From the NCBI GenBank assembly GCA_051453625.1, contig JBOZIK010000001.1, positions 184,474,476 to 184,533,008 of the forward strand: a DNA stretch of 58,533 nt, written 5' to 3'. Shown here piece by piece: positions 45,400 to 56,474 of this stretch. Under the pieces are notes generated by a model that worked only from the letters and a program-made list of their open reading frames with translations, ran no database searches and had not been told where the DNA came from. Within the stretch, counting starts at the first letter, position 1; every line of letters begins with the position of its first letter. The stretch is from Welwitschia mirabilis (lineage: Eukaryota; Gnetophyta; Gnetopsida; Welwitschiales). Both the position numbers and the translations under genes were made by a program.

Positions 45400-48300
45400 T
45401 CCCCACATAAAAATCGTTTATCCTATTATGGTGTACTAGATCTTTTATTATGAAAATTATTGACTAATTATCGATGAAGAGATCTATTGCCTTAGTCTAC
45501 TTAATTTTACTACTTCTAATAACTTTTTTAATCATTTAATTTTGTACATGCCTGAGAAGCTGATGTATATTCTATTTTAGTAGAAGATCAAGCTATTGTT
45601 TTTTGATGCTTTAATCGTCATGACAAATTTGATGTTTCCAAAAAACATAATATACCCTAATGTTAACAAAGAGGTATTACTTTCTCTAGTAGAATGTAAA
45701 TTAGAATATGCCTCTAGGATGAATCAAGAGTTTCTTTTATATTTTAAACCTAAGTTCTTAATCTTCTTTAAATATCTCAACACTCTTCTTGTAGTGTTTA
45801 GATGAGTTACCTTAGATGCATGAATATGTCTTGATAATACATTAACAACATATGATATATTTGGTATAGTACTTTTTACATAAATTAGACTCCCTAACAT
45901 TGTTTTATATTTCATCTCATTTATATGTTATAAGTCTTTGTTCATAAGTATCTTGGCATTATTTTATAAAGGAGCAATAACATTCTTTGCATTTTATAGC
46001 TCAAATTTCTTAACTACATCTCTGATATATTTCTTCTCAGTTAATAATATCCCATATTTCCTTAAATAATATCTTCACTTATGTAGAATCTTGCTAATCT
46101 GAGATCAACAAATTTAAATGCTTAATTGTTTTTGTCCTTCTAATGTCTTCTTCATCACTTCTAGTTATTAACATATCATTCACATACACCACTATATATG
46201 TGGATTTGGTTCCATTAGACTTTATAAATAATGTGACATTCACATCTTAATAATTACATAGTCTAGATTTCATCCTCTTTATGTAGCTAAAGAAATTACT
46301 ATTCTAATGGTATCTCATCTTGTAGTTGATGGAAAGACATCATTTTAAGCAATTCATTTCTTCTAATGTAGGCATACAGGAATAACATAAGCTTATATTA
46401 CTTAAGAGTATTTTCTAATTATATTTATTTAGGGAAAACCATTTGTTAGATAATGCTATGAGTTCTAATAGAATATTTACCAACTTTGGGGTATCATTTT
46501 CAATAAGGCTATCATATTTTTCTTGCATAGCTTTTTCCTAATTATTGTACTGAATGAAGCCCTTAAATGAGGTTGGTTCCTCATAAAATGTTAAATGGAT
46601 CTCATTATCATGATCATAAGATACATATGAGCCTTTTCTAGTACTAGTTTTACCCTTCTTATCATCATGAACATCTTGGAGAGTAGACTACAACCAAGTA
46701 CTTTAATATTATCTTTGGGTAGTATCAACTTCTTTTTCATTTGAAGAATCCATTAAATTTCTATTGGAACCATGATCAAACATGCTAGTAGCACTAAAAT
46801 GCTTAATTTCTATAGGTTACAAAGTGGATGTGTCAATAGTAGAAATTAAAGCATCATTGATCTTCACATCATTCCCCTTAACTATAGACATTAAGCATAC
46901 AATATGATCACTTGGTTTGAGAAAGAATGAAGTTATGAGGGACTAAATTGAGAAACACTGTTCAATATCTCTAAAAATATGAAATCATAAGAAATAATGA
47001 TCTTGTAATGCTCTAGGACATACTCGATAGCCCTTTTGATTAATTGCATATCCCACAAAAATAGTAATACAAGCATGTGCTCCAAATTTATCATTATGTT
47101 TACTTAGAATTTGGATATAGCACTTGTAATCAAATACATAAGTATGGTATAAATTTGGCTTGAATCCATATCATTTGTAACAAAAGATAATCCTTTTTCT
47201 ATATCATGACCAACGTGGTTGTTAAGATGCACTACTGTGTTTACTACCTCATTCCAAAAATAGGTTTTACAACCACTAAAATACATCATGGAATGCACCA
47301 TGTCAATAATGGTGTGATTCAATCACTATACAATTCCATTCTATTATGGCATCCTAAGATAAGCATTCAAGTGATGAATCCCTTTAAAATAAAGAAATTC
47401 TTGAACTTAGTAGATGTATATTCACCATTATTATCTAAGTTTAATTCTTTAATCTTATAATTAGCTTGGTTTTTCACCTTAGTTTTGAACTTCTTAAAGA
47501 TATCCAAAGCTTGAGATTTAATCTTGATAAAGCACACCCAACCCATTCAAGTATGATCATCAATAGATGAAATAAAGTACAGAAAGCTTAGAGTGTGGAA
47601 ACTAGCATTAAACCACATAAATCACTATGTATAAGCAAAATCTTACAATCTTCACACCAATTACTNNNNNNNNNNNNNNNNNNNNNNNNNNNNNNNNNNN
47701 NNNNNNNNNNNNNNNNNNNNNNNNNNNNNNNNNNNNNNNNNNNNNNNNNNNNNNNNNNNNNNNNNNNNNNNNNNNNNNNNNNNNNNNNNNNNNNNNNNNN
47801 NNNNNNNNNNNNNNNNNNNNNNNNNNNNNNNNNNNNNNNNNNNNNNNNNNNNNNNNNNNNNNNNNNNNNNNNNNNNNNNNNNNNNNNNNNNNNNNNNNNN
47901 NNNNNNNNNNNNNNNNNNNNNNNNNNNNNNNNNNNNNNNNNNNNNNNNNNNNNNNNNNNNNNNNNNNNNNNNNNNNNNNNNNNNNNNNNNNNNNNNNNNN
48001 NNNNNNNNNNNNNNNNNNNNNNNNNNNNNNNNNNNNNNNNNNNNNNNNNNNNNNNNNNNNNNNNNNNNNNNNNNNNNNNNNNNNNNNNNNNNNNNNNNNN
48101 NNNNNNNNNNNNNNNNNNNNNNNNNNNNNNNNNNNNNNNNNNNNNNNNNNNCAATTACTTAGTGTAAACCATTGTCTAGTTGCTTTACCCATGATGCATG
48201 CTTCACACTAGGGGAAATCTCATGGAATGACTAGAAGAAAACAATGATCATTATTATGCATGGCATTTAAAGTTCATGATGTGCCAAGTCCTAATTGAGC

Positions 48301-48720
48301 ATGCCATAACAGTGATGAAGAAATGTTCTCTTAGGAAACTATGTAGGCTATTTAATGCACTCTGATACATCCTTAAAGATAAATAAGATTTCCATCCATA
48401 TAGTATTTCATAAAAACTAATCTATGCCATTATAAATTTTCATGAAGTATTTCATCGTGGAGATTAAGTGATCTTCTCTTAGCAAATTTGAAAGATATAG
48501 AAGTTTTAACCTTAAGAAAGACACGTATAGAACATGCAAGATGCTTTATGGAGAGAGGAACATTAAGTCAAATGTAACTGAATCATACTCTTCCATAGAA
48601 ATCAATGTTTGATTTTCCAAATATACATGGCTTGGGGCTTCAAAAAAGGTATCAAAATAATCACATCTATAAGTCATGTGTTGAGTTGCACCTATACCAA
48701 GAATCCATGTTTCATCTTAA
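45400..48720 (-). pseudogene. Copia pol: protease, integrase, RT, RNase H (broken)
   Basis: Reading leftward. Protease: WILGIGATQHM at 48675-48706, where the active Asp has become Gly. Integrase: MGKATRQWFTLSN, then IHSDLCGLM across the gap; the first DD block is SIDDHT and the second is DNNGEY (47418-47437), both acids kept; the NGVxER block ends in two stops, then LNHTIIDMVHSMM and FWNEVVNTVVHLNNH (47104-47322). RT: the YVDD motif reads YVND (46175-46186), then MLITRSDEED; the C-terminal part 45724-45915 has MLGSLIYVKSTIPNISYVV and TRRVLRYLKKIKNLGL. RNase H is badly eroded. Stops throughout make it inactive. Confidence 0.83.
47666..48151. other. Assembly gap (486 N), probably spurious
   Basis: The eight bases caattact end the left flank and also begin the right flank. 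Collapsing them without the Ns gives an unbroken integrase frame that aligns residue for residue with the sister element near 32325-32410. Confidence 0.85.
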
Positions 48721-48899
48721 GGTATGTTCTCATTCATACCAATAAAATTAAAGTTTTTACAAATAGCCTTGGATTTAAAAGATTCATTATCTTTAAATAA
48801 ACTAGATTTTTTAGTTACTACATTTTTCTTAGGAGTAGAATTAATATTTTTCCAAGGAGTCCTATAAAAGTATGTAGAATAACCTTGTCTTTCACGTTA

Positions 48900-49909
48900 T
48901 GAGCATTAATATTCGTTTTTCTTTAGAGTGATTATTTTTAAATCTAGCTTCTTCTCTTGTTGAGATGAATTACGAGGAGGTATCATAATAGATTTCTATT
49001 TCTATGAATCCTTTCCTTTATCATTAGGATTTCTATAGAGACTTTTCTTTATCATTAGGCTTATCTTTAGGAGGATGATCTTTATTTTTAGGTTGTTCAT
49101 TTTTTCATAGAGGACCCTGAGATTGAGAAACTTTGAACACTACATCAGAGGATGAAGAGCCTGTGAAGTGAAATTTTACTTTTATAGAAATAAAATCCTT
49201 AGTAATCATGTCAAAGTTCATATTAGATAGCTAATTACTTACATGAAGAGATAGCATGTAGTTATGAACATATGAATCCTCCAAATAGTAATGAACTAAG
49301 TTTACATAATAAATGCATACTTCTTTCTTTAGGTCTATCTCAAAAACCTTTACCTTAATAATTGTCATTTGAGATACAAGCTAACACATTTTGCATTTCT
49401 CATAATGAAGTTTCTTAAGGCTTGTAATGAGGTTGATTAATTATAAATCATTCTTCACAAAAAATGTATTCCAAAAATTAGAATAGTTGTATAACTTGAC
49501 TTACTTTCATTAACCAACTTTTTATATAGAGTGGTAATTGATTTTCACATTATCTCTATGACCTTACTACCAATGGCCTCCCAAGTATCTTCTTCATTTT
49601 TATTTTGAAGAGGAACATATGATTTATTAAAAAAAATCTCTATCAAATTCGTAAATACACATTGTAGACATGAGATATTCATTTCAATTCTTCCAACTCT
49701 AATTATCATGTAAAGTTACTCTAAGGTTGTTCATGATTCTTATAGTCAATACTGGCATTAAACTATTTGATAAGATCTAGAATCTATCTTTTAGTATTGA
49801 ATTCATGATAAATTTTAAGAAGAGATAAAATAGATTTAACAAATTATGACATAAAGTCAAATTCCATAGGGATCTTGCTTACATCCATAACTAGAAGCGA
49901 TCTATCCAT
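48900..49909 (-). pseudogene. Gag remnant of Copia element 2
   Basis: It starts at the ATG at 49909 (minus) with MDRSLLVMDVSKIPMEFDF and continues FVKSILSLLKIYHEFNTKR before decay. Lysine-rich sequence near 48950-49100 leads into the protease at 48706. The N-terminus matches the sister at 30768. No intact zinc knuckle was identified. Several stops are present. Confidence 0.6.
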
Positions 49910-52777
49910 CTTATAAAGAAATCTTGTCAAAACTCAAAAAGACGATAAAGAAAAATGAAGATAATCATATAGTTATAGGAAAATGAAGATTGCTCTTATT
50001 CATAGTTTCAAGTAATCTATCCAAGTTACAATGTGAGATAAAGATCTTAACAGAGAGGTATAATCACAAAAAAAGGGATCTTTTCATAATTTAAGTGATT
50101 TATCCAAATTAAAAAGTGTAACAAAGCTAAGAAACCCCACTAAATGATCAAAATCCTATGTCTATAAAATAAAAATAAAAGAAATTTATTAAAATTTCTT
50201 AATGTACATGAGGTTAATTTTACAGAGGTCCTAGGTCTGCTTAATGTAATGAAAATGTTGAGACTAGTAAATTTTAGGTTTCTCCAAAATCTAGATAGTG
50301 ATTATATCCTCTTTCAGGATGATATTCTGATCTACTAAGGGAGTGAAAAGATAAAATGTGAGTAACCTTAGTGAGGCATTCATTTCATCGACCAGTCTTA
50401 GTTACCTTAGCTATATACCCCTCTTAAAGGAAAGTATCATGCAATGTCAGCAACCTATTTATACTTTAGACTTAGTAAATTTTAAAATTGATTATACTTA
50501 TGCCTCCCTCTTGACTGGATGATGAAATCCAAGTAGATCTTACCATTATAGCTTTGGCCTTCATCTAATATATTGTCAATTACCAAAGTGTAAATGTAAA
50601 TCTAGACCTTCAAATACTTAGGACATTTCTGCTTTAAGAAAGACTTGGCTCTTCATATGGTCCAAACTTCATAGTAAAAGTATTTAAATACTATACAATA
50701 AACTCAAAGAATAGTGTAGTTTAACATAGATGTCTTTTTACATAAGGCTCCCTATGCTTATCACCAACCAAGACTTATTGCTAGTAAAGAATGTGATGTG
50801 TCTAGGATGAATGTAGTTTTCAATTTTTAAAATATTAATCACAAAAATTTAAAGTTGAGTGTGAAAAAAAAAAGAAAAGGAAAAATGAAAAAAAGATATA
50901 TCAAAACATACACAAATAGAGTTGAATTTGGTATAGTTAAGCTAAGTGAATTTTTCTCAACATTTCAACTAAGCTTAATCAATTCCAATTACAAACTGAG
51001 TCTTATGAGATAAAAAAGAAATTAAGTAGATATTGCTTTACATTCCAAACTTGACTTGATAAGAAAAAGAGAGAAAAAAGAAGAAAATAAAGATTAAGAT
51101 CTTATAATGATGAAAAGAATGCTTAAAAACTTTTTAAAAAAATACTAGATAAGTCTCAAAAGAGTGAGTTTTGGGTTTGCAAAAGTAAGAAATTCCCAAA
51201 AAAAAAAAGTAAAAAAAACCTTAAAAAAAGGTTAAAAACCAAAAAAGACTAAAGATTCCTTATGTGCAAAAAAACAGGGGTAATGGTTGAACAATAGCTC
51301 AGCTAAACACATGTGTGCCAAAAATAGAATGGCTATCATAAAATCACATGTGCACACAATAATGTTAAAAAATTATATTCTTGTCATTGTCAAAACTTGA
51401 TTCGATGATCTCAGCATTTATAAAAGAGTGCTTTCACCACTTTGTCAAGACACTTTTAGCATTAAAAATGTGTAGCAATAATATAAAAAATAAGACTATG
51501 ACTATGGTTTACATAGCAGGACAAAAAAGACTCAAAACCATACCTATAGCCATAGTCCATTAGCAAGAATACCTAGAAAAGTCCTCCCGTTCTAGCACAT
51601 CCTTAGTACTCATAAGCACTACAACATGTTAGTGAGGGTTGCTTAGGTAAATAAAGTGATCAGACTACACTAGTAGTGGATAATCATTATGAAAGTGATG
51701 GTAGAAGTAGTAAGTATAACACAACCCAAAAAATTCTTTTAATTTAACACACAAGAGGTAATATAAATGTAGTAAGTAAGAAATGGAATAATAGTTAAGC
51801 CAAAGATGGATTGCAACATAGTAAGAGATCCTCTAATAGATTACAAGTAGAGTTGGAGGTAGAGCATGCACAGTGAAGGTGACAAGAAGAGAGAAGATGC
51901 AGAAAGAGTAGGAAAAAAGAATTGTAGGAAGATAGGCAGTAAACTAGTAATGATAAGGAGGTAGACATGTAGCAAGTGAGGTAGCCAAGAAAATACTATC
52001 TAGCAAAAGAGGTCACAATGTGACAAACATTAGATCACATGTATAGGATTGCAATTAATGTGATCTAAGAACTATGATAATTAACAAGAGCTTAGGGTGG
52101 TAACAACAGTAGTAGAGGTGTAGACAAGTAGAAAAAAAACATAGAAAGGAGTAATGATGAAGGGAGATCAAATACGTAAGAAACATGTCACAGTGTCAAC
52201 AGAGACTAGGATAGAAGAAAGACAAAATGAATTAAGCAATATCCAAAAGAGGCCAAATCAAAGAAAGGAGGAATATAGCTATGATTAACATGGTAAAGCA
52301 AGGGAGCTTATATGATAGTAGTGCTTTAATAGCACTAATGCAAAAAAGTGCATCCTCTCTCTTCAATAGCAGCTCATACATAAGTACATTCTTTTCTTAT
52401 TCTCTCATTATTCTTCCACATTGGTGTAAGATTTTTCTTACCATTAAGATGAAATCTAAAACTTTGAAAAACATAATTAATGTAAAAAAAAAAAGTTCTC
52501 TAAATAAGGATTCCATAGTAGAGTATTCAATACTAAAAATGTCAAAAAAAAAACTTGAAAATAGAGAACCCTATAAAAATTGCTTAAAACTACTATAGAA
52601 ATTGTAAAAGTAATAATAAATCTAAAGAAAAGGCTTAGATCTTAGTAAAAACTTTAAGCTGCAAAATCATGCAATGACATGTAAGAAAACATGAAAGTTC
52701 CCAAAAAAAGATGAAGGCCACAAGAAGCTTAATAATGAAAAATAACCTTTAAGAGCCTTAGGAACCCTGGCCTGAAA
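49910..52777 (-). other. Long pyrimidine-rich leader of Copia element 2
   Basis: This is 2.87 kb between gag and primer-binding site. On the element's sense strand it is rich in CT and CTAC clusters (51700-52250), like the sister's leader. The 105-codon frame at 52281-52598 lies on the opposite strand and is a composition effect. Confidence 0.6.
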
Positions 52778-52789
52778 GCTCCGATACCA
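52778..52789 (-). promoter_or_regulatory. Primer-binding site of Copia element 2
   Basis: On the minus strand it reads TGGTATCGGAGC, one base different from TGGTATCAGAGC. Two bases separate it from the LTR at 52792. Confidence 0.82.
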
Positions 52790-52791
52790 CT

Positions 52792-52966
52792 TGTTGGAAA
52801 ATAGAAGAGCAAGAGTAGTATCTACCAAATTTAAATTTTTATTTCTCCTTCCTTTTCTTATTGCATTGAAGAGGTTTCTTGTAAAGGAAAATACATCATT
52901 AGGGTTTTACTAAAGTTTTCATGTATCACTAGGTGTAGAACCACATTATGCATACAAACCTTAGCA
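52792..52966 (-). repeat. 5' LTR of Copia element 2
   Basis: On the plus strand it runs from TGTTGGAAAATAG (52792) to ccttagca (52966), 175 bases. It is directly followed by repeat R2. Confidence 0.78.
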
Positions 52967-54110
52967 TTAACATGTTAAAATTGTCATTTATCTAAAATAT
53001 ATTAGGCCAACTCATTATCATAGAAGACAATAATTTAACTATTTTAATCATAAAATATTTTTCTATTCTTTTTAATGTCATATTTTATTTGTGCTTTTCT
53101 ATAACATTTTTATGCTTTTAATCGTATTATAAAACACATATCAAAAGATGAACCTGTTCTTATACAAACGTCAATGGTGTCGATAACATGTATGGTAATG
53201 CTAGTCACTTGGAAAAAGTTTAACCTAGATTTGTGATGGAAAAGCAAGTCATTTTTTGATTGTGGCCCTATTCATTTACTACATTAAAATCTACCATTAT
53301 CTTTAGCTATAAAATGATTAATTTTACATAAAATGATGTTAGTGCTAAAGGCATGTTCTAGTGGTACTAGTTAGTGGAGGAATTTGATTCTAAAGATCAT
53401 GTGTTAGATTCATCATGATAATCACTCCATTAAATGCTAGAATATATAACCTCAATCACTCTAGCAAATGCTATAAGAATGAACCTCAACCACTTCAATA
53501 AATATGAAAAGACCAAGAATTCCAACTAGTTCAAATTCAATATTCTTTATGAAAAGGGTAAATTCCCTACTTTGTAGCAAAGATGCTTAGACAATTCATT
53601 CTTAGGAAGGAACTGATCCTATTATACTTCATGATGCTGCTACTTTTTTCTATGCCTTCTTTCTAAATCATTCTCTTAGGATGGAATAGCCCTTAAGGAT
53701 AGCATGACATTTTATTTTTAGCTTCATGTTTTTTATTTATGTATTATAGTTTTGTTCTATTTCATTACTAAAATACTACTATGCTTAGATTTAGTCTCTT
53801 AATCTTAAGTATGGCTAGCAACATACTTTTAATGTTTTTAATAAGTTAAAGAAATAATAGTTAATCTTTGGCATAATCTTTTTAATACCAAGTATGGATT
53901 TTTTACATACCTGTTATATTCTTACTATACTAAAATATGTTGAGATTTATATTATTCTGAGTGATTTCTTCATGTTCACATCTTAGTTTGTAGTTTATAG
54001 TAATTTTTAATGATTTTTGGAAATTGCATCCTACTTTCCATACTTATACAAGTATGTTATAAGAGCTAAAGATGACTTGAGTCCTTTATCAACATTGATA
54101 TGGTGAACGA
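52967..54110. repeat. Dispersed repeat R2, copy 2
   Basis: This starts at the very base after the Copia LTR and follows copy 1 (36470-37625) to its end. It is the right half of the element's insertion target. The left half is not clearly recognisable before 44265. Confidence 0.75.
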
Positions 54111-56289
54111 AATTATGATTACCTCTTTCATGGGTGTTCATTTTGCATACTTAGTAAGGGTACCTTTTGCCTCCTCCACTTACTTAAATCTTTACTACAA
54201 CTTAAATATTATACATTTGTATTTTAAAATATATTCATTCTTACTTATAAGTTTATATATTTTATTTTCTATACTTTGTTTTAATTTCATATTTTCTCTT
54301 TAGATATGATTAATTAAAACTTCTTTTTGCCTAGCCTACTTATTATGATGCTCTACTTTATGGTTTTAAGCTTTAAATATTTTAACCTTATCCTTAATAA
54401 TCTTAGTGGTAGAAGAAGATGGAACTGCATTCCAAGCTTCTTATTGTTCTTCTTCTTCAGTGCTTTTATTAAGGAGTTAGATGTGACTTTTAATTCTTTT
54501 ATGCATTTCATCTATTTCCTTAGGTATAGGAATAATAAAATGGATTTAGTTTAACTTTCTAACAAAAAGTTGAATGTTCTCATTAAACTAAAGAAAATGA
54601 GCTATGAAATAAAGCCACTTACCTTTAACTCATCCATAATAAGATATTTCTTCTACTCAATTCAAGTAATGGCCTTTGTTCATAATTCTATTAAGTCATT
54701 TTTTAAATCAATTAATGTTATAAATGGAAGGTATAACTTTTAATAAATTGTTTATTTATAGCTAAATGTAGGTAAGCCTTATGAACAATGACAATGTAAC
54801 ATTCATTTAGCTATTTACTGACTTCTACTACACTAGGCAGAACTAGATCCAATAACTCTAGTTCTACTTTCGATAGACCTTTCAAATGTGATTATTTTTT
54901 AAATTTTACATTTATGGTTTTATTTTATCTAATGAGACTTTAGCTACTAGCCTTTGGATAGTTTCTCTTCCATATAAAAAAGTGATTAAATTATATGTGA
55001 CTCAATCCACTATCTAACAAGAGGCCAAACTTGTAATGTGTTTTTCTTATTAGATTTTGACTTATGTAAAGTCCTTTAGATATTTTTCAATATGAACAAC
55101 AAAAGAGGCATTATTCCCGTAAATTTACTTCTAGGACTAGGAACTAATATAACATTTTTTAAAGATCTTTTGATTTTAAGAACCTTCTTCCTTTATTCTA
55201 GAGTTATTCTAAAGAGCTAAACCTTTATAGCCACATAAATTGTATCATAATAAAAGTATCAATGTTTTATTCAATAGCTCCTTGCTTTTGAATCACCTCA
55301 ATATTATCATATAGATTCATTATAATAAATTTGGACTAAGAAATTTTTTTTCTTATGTGATGACCCTTCAACAAGTATCATAATGTGGATCATAACACTG
55401 TCTTCATTTTTTTACTCAAGATAATTCTATAATTGATGATTACTAGTTCCATTTTGTAAGGCTCTTTTAATAAATCTATAGAAATATTTCACTGGTTAGA
55501 CAAATTATTCCATATCTTAGGTAAATATTATTTGAATAATTCCTTCATTATCTCCATCTTAATGTGATCAAATATCTTTGAATTCATTTTGGTATAAAGT
55601 CTTGAAACTAGAATTAGACATCATGCTTCTAATGAAATTCATATCCAGTGGGATCTTTTGGTATCTTTCTCATGTGTGTCATAATGATTTTGTTCTTGTA
55701 TGTTCCTAATTTGGGTTCCACTAGCATACTATCTATTTTTTGAATTGGAAGAAAAGCTTTTTAAACACTCTACTTGTTTTAAAACACTATGATCCAATGT
55801 AAAATAAAATTCATTTTTTCTAGGTACATCAGTTGGAATGGAAAATAATTTGGTTTTTATCTAAATGTAGAGGAAGCCAATTTAAATGATTTTGAAATAG
55901 ATGAAGACTTTCTAATTCTTTTAATAATATCTTTAAGAATGAAATCATAGGATGCTATGCTAAAGAAATTAAGAAAAAAAAATGCTGAAAAAGTTGTAAA
56001 GGAGGTGTAGAAACAACTTACTAGATTTTTCTACAACTTGAAATTGTGGAAAAGTAATTTTGGCCAGTGGATAACCACCAATATATAACTCTTATTCATT
56101 AATCATCATATAGCATATTAATTTTATATTAAATATGTATCATCCATGGAATAACATAACTTACTCTAGAATTAGTTAGACTTGAATAGTCTATTCTATG
56201 ATATCAAATAAGCTACGCTAGGTGGCATCTTCTAATAGGTAAGCTTGTCTTTCTATATCATTCTAATATAAGCAAAGAGACTAGCTCTA
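54111..56289. other. AT-rich DNA with faint gag-like remnant
   Basis: On the minus strand near 55300-55650 a stop-ridden stretch reads NFIRSMMSNSSFKTLYQNEF and similar, possibly a decayed Copia gag, but no diagnostic block is kept. The frames at 54100-54303 and 54327-54554 have no family features. Confidence 0.35.
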
Positions 56290-56474
56290 CACCTCTAGAA
56301 GTCATACTTATAGTGACTTGGCTATGCATGTAAGTAAAGGAGGAACCACACTTGTATTACACAAAGTAACCTAATAATATATTCCTCATTATTAAGGATC
56401 ATAATCCTACAAGGTGTTACCTATATTATTCATCAACTATAATGTTATTACTAACCAAGAACTCATATTTCCTT
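56290..56474. repeat. Repeat R3, copy 2
   Basis: This matches 35428-35612 in the same orientation (gtaagtaaag, cacaaagta, attaaggatcat, aactcatattt). The class is unknown. Confidence 0.55.

Larger units (their letters stand above)
44265..52966 (-). mobile_element. Large Copia element 2, full-length but decayed
   Basis: This is an 8.7-kb element reading leftward, the sister of the element at 27817-35240. From its 5' end: LTR (52792-52966), primer-binding site (52778-52789), 2.87-kb leader, gag (from 49909), protease (48675-48706), integrase (47100-48350), RT (45720-46950), RNase H region, a 3' repeat block (44574-45390), polypurine tract (44448-44459) and LTR (44265-44447). It is inserted at the left edge of repeat R2. 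It contains two N gaps. Fewer catalytic positions are lost than in the sister, so it is probably younger. Confidence 0.82.

Noticed and set aside
52281-52598. 105-codon open frame as a gene
   Set aside because: It is antisense to the leader of Copia element 2, is lysine- and serine-rich through A-rich runs, and shows no domain.
54327-54554. 75-codon hydrophobic frame as a membrane protein gene
   Set aside because: Its hydrophobicity comes from T-rich codons in AT-rich DNA. There is no promoter context, CpG retention or family motif.
56190-56215. ctatgatatcaaa as a minus-strand primer-binding site
   Set aside because: Only about 9 of 12 bases fit, and no LTR or internal domain lies in the right place.
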